DNA from: Alphaproteobacteria bacterium
Lineage (GTDB): Bacteria > Pseudomonadota > Alphaproteobacteria > Micavibrionales > Micavibrionaceae
DNA: 10,482 bases
NCBI GenBank assembly: GCA_030427765.1
Contig: JAUICS010000024.1
Coordinates: 1-10,482, forward strand
Reading direction: 5' to 3'
Shown here: positions 6,610 through 10,482 of the stretch, one piece after another
How positions within the stretch are numbered: position 1 is the first letter of the stretch
Layout: every line of letters begins with the position of its first letter
The notes under the pieces: model-generated
Seen by the model: the letters and a program-made list of their open reading frames with translations, nothing else
Told to the model about the DNA's origin: nothing
The model's database searches: none
Position numbers and translations under genes: made by a program

Positions 6610-7110
6610 ATGGCCGATAACAATGATGTAAGAATTCTTGATGCACCTTCTGACCAGCAAGACAAAGTGGGAACTGGTAAAGTCGACAAAAATAAAGTTG
6701 AGCAGCTTCAGCAGCGACTTAATAACACGGATGTCGACTTTGCACCCATGGCCATGGAATTTTTAAAGGAGTTGGAGGCCGGGATTAAAGAAGCAGAAAC
6801 CAACGCAGACAAAAGCAAGCAAGAGTTATATCAACAAATTGCAAATCCAGTTATGCAGTTAAAAGCCAACGCGGCAATGTTTAAATATGAGTTGATCGGC
6901 GAACTTGCCACGCACATCCTCAATTTAATCGAAAACGCCCCAGCATTTGATAAAAATACAATTGCCATCGCCGATGGATTGCACAAAGCCTTAACCGTAA
7001 TTGTTGTTAAGAAAATGAAAGGCGATGGTGGCACAATGGGACAAGCCCTGAAGGGCGAACTGTTGAAGGCGGCCGATCGTTACGTCAAAAAAGTACGTGA
7101 AGGTGGTTAG
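6610..7110 (+). CDS. Small helical protein of the two-component cluster, function unknown
   Basis: This encodes a 166-residue soluble, mostly helical protein beginning three bases after the response-regulator stop, so the two are co-transcribed. There is no signal peptide or membrane segment. The first 25 residues look disordered; long charged helices follow (about 26-75), then a central segment NPVMQLKANAAMFKYELIGE (79-98) and LATHILNLIE, a hydrophobic helix near 116-134, and a basic C-terminus. I recall proteins like this beside CheY-like regulators in alphaproteobacteria, but know no assigned function. The central segment has a spacing loosely like an HPt helix (L-K-x-x-A then L..LA....LE) but lacks the HxxKG histidine motif, so any phosphotransfer role is speculative; a scaffold or receiver-binding partner is as likely. 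The gene itself is intact, unlike the two genes before it. No close Shine-Dalgarno is visible. Confidence 0.85.
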   Translation: MADNNDVRILDAPSDQQDKVGTGKVDKNKVEQLQQRLNNTDVDFAPMAMEFLKELEAGIKEAETNADKSKQELYQQIANPVMQLKANAAMFKYELIGELATHILNLIENAPAFDKNTIAIADGLHKALTVIVVKKMKGDGGTMGQALKGELLKAADRYVKKVREGG

Positions 7111-7119
7111 AACCTAGTA

Positions 7120-9795
7120 TCAAGCCTCGGTTTCTTCTGTAACGTTATTATCTTTCTCGCCGGAATTTTCAGTTTTATTTGTTGCCTTTTGCTCTTGCGC
7201 GGGTTCCGGCTTCTTCTTTTCATTCTTATCAATAACGCGTTCTTTCGGGAAAATAAGGGTCGCCGTTGTTCCTATACCTTTTTGAGAGAATATCTCAAGC
7301 TTGCCGTTATGAAGACGGATCAAGGAATTCACTAACGTCAGCCCCAATCCCGTACCGGAATTGTTTCTGTCATGACCAGATTCAATTTGTCCAAACGGTG
7401 ATATCGCCTTTTCAATATCACGTTCATGCATACCAATACCCGTGTCGGATACGGAAATAAGGTATTGTCCGTCGCTATCGCGCTTTCCTTCAATAATGAC
7501 GCGCCCATCCTCCGGCGTAAACTTAATGGCATTGGAAATAAGACTCATCAGCATCTGTTTAACCGCAAGCTCCTCACCATAAACAGATGGCGATGCATCA
7601 TCTAATTTGCTGAGAACGGATAGTTTCTCGAAATCGCGCTTACCTTCCAAGATTTTGAAGCAGCGTGAAACAACCTTGTTTATGTCAACGACACTTTCGA
7701 TCAAATCACGTTCACCCGCATCGATTTTGGATACATCCAGAATATCACTAATGATTTTCAAAAGATGCTTACCGCTTTCATATATATCATTGGCGTAATC
7801 TTTATAGGCGGATTGTCCAACCTCACCAAAGACTTCATCCTTAATAATCTCGGAAAACCCGATGATGGAATTAAGGGGTGTTCGCAGTTCATGACTCATA
7901 TTGGTAAGGAATTCTGACTTCGAACGATTATCCAGATCGGACTTAAGCTTCGCCTCTTTCAGCGCATCTTCCGTACGTTTGCGCTGTGAAATATCCTCGA
8001 TACTCCCCTCGTAGTACAAAATCTGGTCTTCGTCATCCTTAACCGAGCGGGCGTTTTCGTTAATCCAGCATATATTTCCATCTTTTTTGCGGATTTGCGT
8101 TTCAAAATTCTGTAAAAACCCTTCCTTATTTAGGGTTTTAATCATCTGCGTACGCTCTTTTGGATTAATATAAATCTGCGTATTCGCATTCTTTATGTCC
8201 TGTAAGATTTCCGTCGTGTTTTTGTAACCCAAAATACGTGCCATCGCCGGGTTTGCGCTCAAATACTGTCCTTCCGGTGTGATTTGGTAAATGCCGCCGG
8301 ATGCATTCTCAACGATTGTCCGATATTTGCGTTCCGCTTCACTTAAGGCACGTTCGGCACGGCGACGTTCCTCGATATCCGTAAACATCCCGACAACACG
8401 CATATTGTCATTACGGTCACGACGCAGCATCGAAATTGACATTTCAACGGCACGGAAACTGCCATCCGACGCACGTAAGCGCGTAAAGGACCGGTAATTT
8501 GTTTTCTGTCCATCTATAATAGCCTGAAATACGCGTTTTTGCTCTTCCTGGTCCTGCTGATGAATCATGGAAAAGATATTACGTCCGACTGACTGCTCCG
8601 TTGTAAAACCAGTGATATGGAGCCATTTTTGGTTCAGAAAGATGATCGTGCCCTTCACATCCGTTTCAAAAATAATGTCCGTCACGGAATCCAGTAGCGC
8701 CATATTTTCCGTTCTAGCCTTCTCAATGGCCTGATATAAACGTTCCTTCTCGATGATCTGGTCATTCAACTGATCATTCTTCTTAATCATTTCATCATTA
8801 ATCGCGGCCAATTCGGCGGATTTTTTCTGATTGGAATAGACGTAGAGCGTTCCCACAATCGTCAGAATAATCCCGAATAATAGGAAGAATGTCGGAATAC
8901 TTTTCAAAAATAACGACTGGTCACTCATGTTAATAGAGATATCGAATTCCCAGGTCCGGTTACCGATCGAAATAAAGAAACTGTTTACGCGGCGATATTT
9001 TTCACCCTCTTCACCGTGATGGTCAAAACGCTCAAAACGGAATAATTCCTTTTGTAAACTGCGATCCTTAACATGAATTGAGTGGATGAGGTGATGACTT
9101 TCCAGCCATGTTAAATCCATAATTTTGATTATACTGCCAAAACCGGCAACAATGGCTGTAGTTCCATCATGTTTCTTGAATGACTTTGCAAGGCCGTACG
9201 GCTGTGCACTAATTACCGGCTGCGAGGATATACGCTGCATATAACCGGCCGGCAAATAATCCAGAACCATCATATTTTCCGCTATGTGCCCCGTGTGGCT
9301 ACCCTCGGATGTAAGCGTTTCTTCATGCTTTTGCATGACAAAATCCAGAAGCTCTCTTTCTTCGAGGCCTTCCATCTCTTGATTACCGGCTTGTTTACCA
9401 TCTTCCTTACCGGCAAGGCTTACGATACGCCATGTATCCTCTTTCTTTTCAAAAATGTAGACATGATCAAAATACTGATGACCGTAGGTTTGATTGAAAA
9501 TATAGGATGCGGAATCCTCATCTAGCGGTTCATCCATAATGGATAGCGCGAGTGTCAGTGAATTAATTGTGTTTTCCGCATTATTGAGGGAGCTGTTTAT
9601 GACTTGCTTTACATCCTTGATGGCATATCCGGCATCATCCTCGATAATGCTTTCCGTGAACGTTAAAACCACAAAGAAAATAATCGCCGTTAACATCAGG
9701 CCATTAACGGATACAAGCAGGGTTTGCAGGTTCAGCGTAAAATTACGCTTTGGTGCACTGCTGTTTGTATAATGGTTCTCCTGAAGAGTATTCAT
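7120..9795 (-). CDS. Large membrane sensor histidine kinase with two PAS domains
   Basis: This encodes 891 residues from ATG 9795; a GTG at 9834 in frame would add 13. TM1 (about 24-46) and TM2 (about 299-320) flank a periplasmic sensor of about 250 residues that I cannot assign to a named domain. After TM2 comes a charged coiled-coil linker (322-362), PAS1 (about 362-475, ending GMFTDIEERRRAE), PAS2 with a PAC-like end (about 486-603, ending EGSIEDISQRKRTE), HisKA with phospho-acceptor His635 in SHELRTP, and HATPase with N box NAIKF (755-759), G1 DTGIGM (784-789), G2 GTGLGL (814-819) and G3 GIGTTATLIFP (840-850). A lysine/glutamate-rich, probably disordered tail of about 40 residues follows. 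It would autophosphorylate and signal to an unlinked regulator, as no receiver or output gene is adjacent on its strand. It is convergent with the small-protein gene, stop to stop 9 nt apart. All catalytic motifs are intact. Confidence 0.94.
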   Translation of the reverse strand: MNTLQENHYTNSSAPKRNFTLNLQTLLVSVNGLMLTAIIFFVVLTFTESIIEDDAGYAIKDVKQVINSSLNNAENTINSLTLALSIMDEPLDEDSASYIFNQTYGHQYFDHVYIFEKKEDTWRIVSLAGKEDGKQAGNQEMEGLEERELLDFVMQKHEETLTSEGSHTGHIAENMMVLDYLPAGYMQRISSQPVISAQPYGLAKSFKKHDGTTAIVAGFGSIIKIMDLTWLESHHLIHSIHVKDRSLQKELFRFERFDHHGEEGEKYRRVNSFFISIGNRTWEFDISINMSDQSLFLKSIPTFFLLFGIILTIVGTLYVYSNQKKSAELAAINDEMIKKNDQLNDQIIEKERLYQAIEKARTENMALLDSVTDIIFETDVKGTIIFLNQKWLHITGFTTEQSVGRNIFSMIHQQDQEEQKRVFQAIIDGQKTNYRSFTRLRASDGSFRAVEMSISMLRRDRNDNMRVVGMFTDIEERRRAERALSEAERKYRTIVENASGGIYQITPEGQYLSANPAMARILGYKNTTEILQDIKNANTQIYINPKERTQMIKTLNKEGFLQNFETQIRKKDGNICWINENARSVKDDEDQILYYEGSIEDISQRKRTEDALKEAKLKSDLDNRSKSEFLTNMSHELRTPLNSIIGFSEIIKDEVFGEVGQSAYKDYANDIYESGKHLLKIISDILDVSKIDAGERDLIESVVDINKVVSRCFKILEGKRDFEKLSVLSKLDDASPSVYGEELAVKQMLMSLISNAIKFTPEDGRVIIEGKRDSDGQYLISVSDTGIGMHERDIEKAISPFGQIESGHDRNNSGTGLGLTLVNSLIRLHNGKLEIFSQKGIGTTATLIFPKERVIDKNEKKKPEPAQEQKATNKTENSGEKDNNVTEETEA

Positions 9796-9823
9796 ACCAA
9801 GTGATATCCAGAATATTGTTGCG

Positions 9824-9854
9824 AATGATGGCACTCCACCACACCACCATCATT
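9824..9854 (-). repeat. Inverted repeat in the leader of the large kinase gene
   Basis: AATGATGG (9824-9831) and CCATCATT (9847-9854) are exact 8-bp inverted arms around a 15-nt loop, about 29 nt upstream of the ATG at 9795. In the minus-strand transcript it would form a hairpin in the 5' leader, with the alternative GTG start (9834) in the loop. That placement makes the ATG the likelier start. No T-run follows, so it is not a terminator. Confidence 0.45.
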
Positions 9855-9880
9855 GCGTATGCGGGTTAATGCTTTACTAA

Positions 9881-9901
9881 TTTCGAAGGGACTTTTCGAA
9901 A
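9881..9901. repeat. Palindrome upstream of the large kinase, possible operator
   Basis: TTTCGAA (9881-9887) and TTCGAAA (9895-9901) are perfect inverted 7-bp arms separated by seven bases (GGGACTT), a 21-bp dyad in the serB-kinase gap (9835-9942). The size and symmetry suit a dimeric regulator's site near the kinase promoter. It is not a convincing terminator on either strand: the plus side is followed by A residues, and on the minus strand the T-rich stretch comes before the hairpin, not after. I could not find a convincing promoter in this 108-nt gap. Confidence 0.4.
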
Positions 9902-9942
9902 AAAATATCAAAAAAGGAAAGAAAAATAGGATATTGATTTAA

Positions 9943-10482
9943 TTATGAAAAATCATTGTCGCTATATCCTTGTATATATAGTACCGTTTTTAAATCCGTG
10001 TACCGAATAATGCTATCCGAAACCTCTGCTAATACCGGTTTTGGATTAAACCCAACACCGTGACCCGATTTTTCAATCATGAGCATATCATTGGCGCCGT
10101 CACCAATAGCCATTGTATCGACGATGCCTATATTATTTTCCTGCGCCAAATCTTCTAAAATCTGACGTTTCAGGTGTTTATCCAGTATATCGCCTAAAAC
10201 TTCACCGGTAAGAATACCGTCTTCAATACCGAGTGTATTTGAATACGTATGATTGAATCCACATGTTTCACCGGCCCACTCCGCAAATTGTGTGAACCCA
10301 CCAGTGACAAGGGCACAGATTACGCCGTGTGCACGCATGGTTTTGACGAGCGTAACTGCCCCACCCGTATATGTCAGATTATCGATGGTTTTTGTAATCG
10401 CCGTTTCCGGAAGACCTTTCAACATGCCCACACGTTCACGGATAGATTCATGAAAATCGAGCTCACCACGCATAGAACGCTC
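9943..10482 (-). CDS. serB: Phosphoserine phosphatase SerB (N-terminus outside window)
   Basis: 179 codons are present; the frame is open to the right edge, where ERSMRGELDF is read, so the Met at 10473 is internal and the true start lies beyond the window. SerB removes phosphate from L-phosphoserine, the last step of serine biosynthesis, in the cytosol. It is a HAD-superfamily phosphatase. Visible are the substrate-binding helix region RGELDFHESIRERV, the motif II strand ALVTGGF with its Thr, the conserved Lys region KHLKRQILEDLA, and the Mg-binding AIGDGANDMLM near the C-terminus. The catalytic DxDxT motif I falls off the right edge and cannot be checked. The length to the stop fits SerB. 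It is the gene upstream of the large kinase on the same strand, with 147 nt between stop and ATG and no terminator hairpin seen, so read-through is possible. Confidence 0.95.
   Translation of the reverse strand, partial: ERSMRGELDFHESIRERVGMLKGLPETAITKTIDNLTYTGGAVTLVKTMRAHGVICALVTGGFTQFAEWAGETCGFNHTYSNTLGIEDGILTGEVLGDILDKHLKRQILEDLAQENNIGIVDTMAIGDGANDMLMIEKSGHGVGFNPKPVLAEVSDSIIRYTDLKTVLYIQGYSDNDFS

Noticed and set aside
9796..9834. GTG at 9834 as start of the large kinase
   Set aside because: GTG, no properly spaced Shine-Dalgarno, and located in the loop of an inverted repeat; ATG 9795 already leaves a full TM1.
1..10482. Mobile elements, CRISPR array, tRNA/rRNA or toxin-antitoxin genes
   Set aside because: Looked for terminal inverted repeats, regularly spaced direct repeats, cloverleaf-like segments and small paired genes; none found.

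Overview
The window looks like chromosomal DNA from a moderately AT-rich alphaproteobacterium. I infer this from the protein families: an alphaproteobacterial-style TrkH, a RecX standing alone, and a receiver protein with a GPDRRRR tail next to a small helical protein, an arrangement I recall from Rhodospirillales/Micavibrio-like genomes. No database search was possible, so the lineage is an impression. I see no tRNA, rRNA, CRISPR array, IS element or phage gene.

Layout, left to right. (1) 1-324 (+): the C-terminal OmpA-like peptidoglycan-binding domain of a protein starting outside the window, closed by a good intrinsic terminator. (2) 482-1924 (+): trkH, the K+ translocating subunit, intact, with a plausible promoter. 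(3) 3370-1877 (-): an ABC-2 type permease followed 18 nt later by a small lipoprotein, whose end overlaps the trkH end by 48 nt tail to tail. (4) 3463-4038 (+): recX, divergent from the permease. (5) 4110-7110 (+): a signalling cluster made of a MASE1-like/PAS histidine kinase, a CheY-like response regulator and a small helical protein. (6) 9795-7120 (-): a large membrane sensor histidine kinase with two PAS domains, convergent with the previous cluster. (7) 10482-9943 (-): the C-terminal part of phosphoserine phosphatase serB, running off the right edge.

The most notable result is that two consecutive genes of the two-component cluster carry lesions. The histidine kinase (4110-6158) leaves its family frame at about 5970-5977, just before the last ATP-lid motif. 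The expected ending, GTTFFFTVPVKRKG then stop, lies intact in another frame at 5975-6019, and the present reading frame instead runs 46 codons past that point and into the next gene. The response regulator beginning at ATG 6112 has every receiver motif but is cut by an in-frame TAA at 6238-6240, where the family would normally have Glu. The downstream partner (6610-7110) is intact. The pair is either decaying in this strain, recoded, or hit by two sequence errors. Raw reads or a related genome would decide.

The rest is ordinary housekeeping: potassium uptake, DNA recombination control, envelope export and serine biosynthesis. Almost no start codon here has a recognisable Shine-Dalgarno sequence; the lipoprotein gene is the clear exception.
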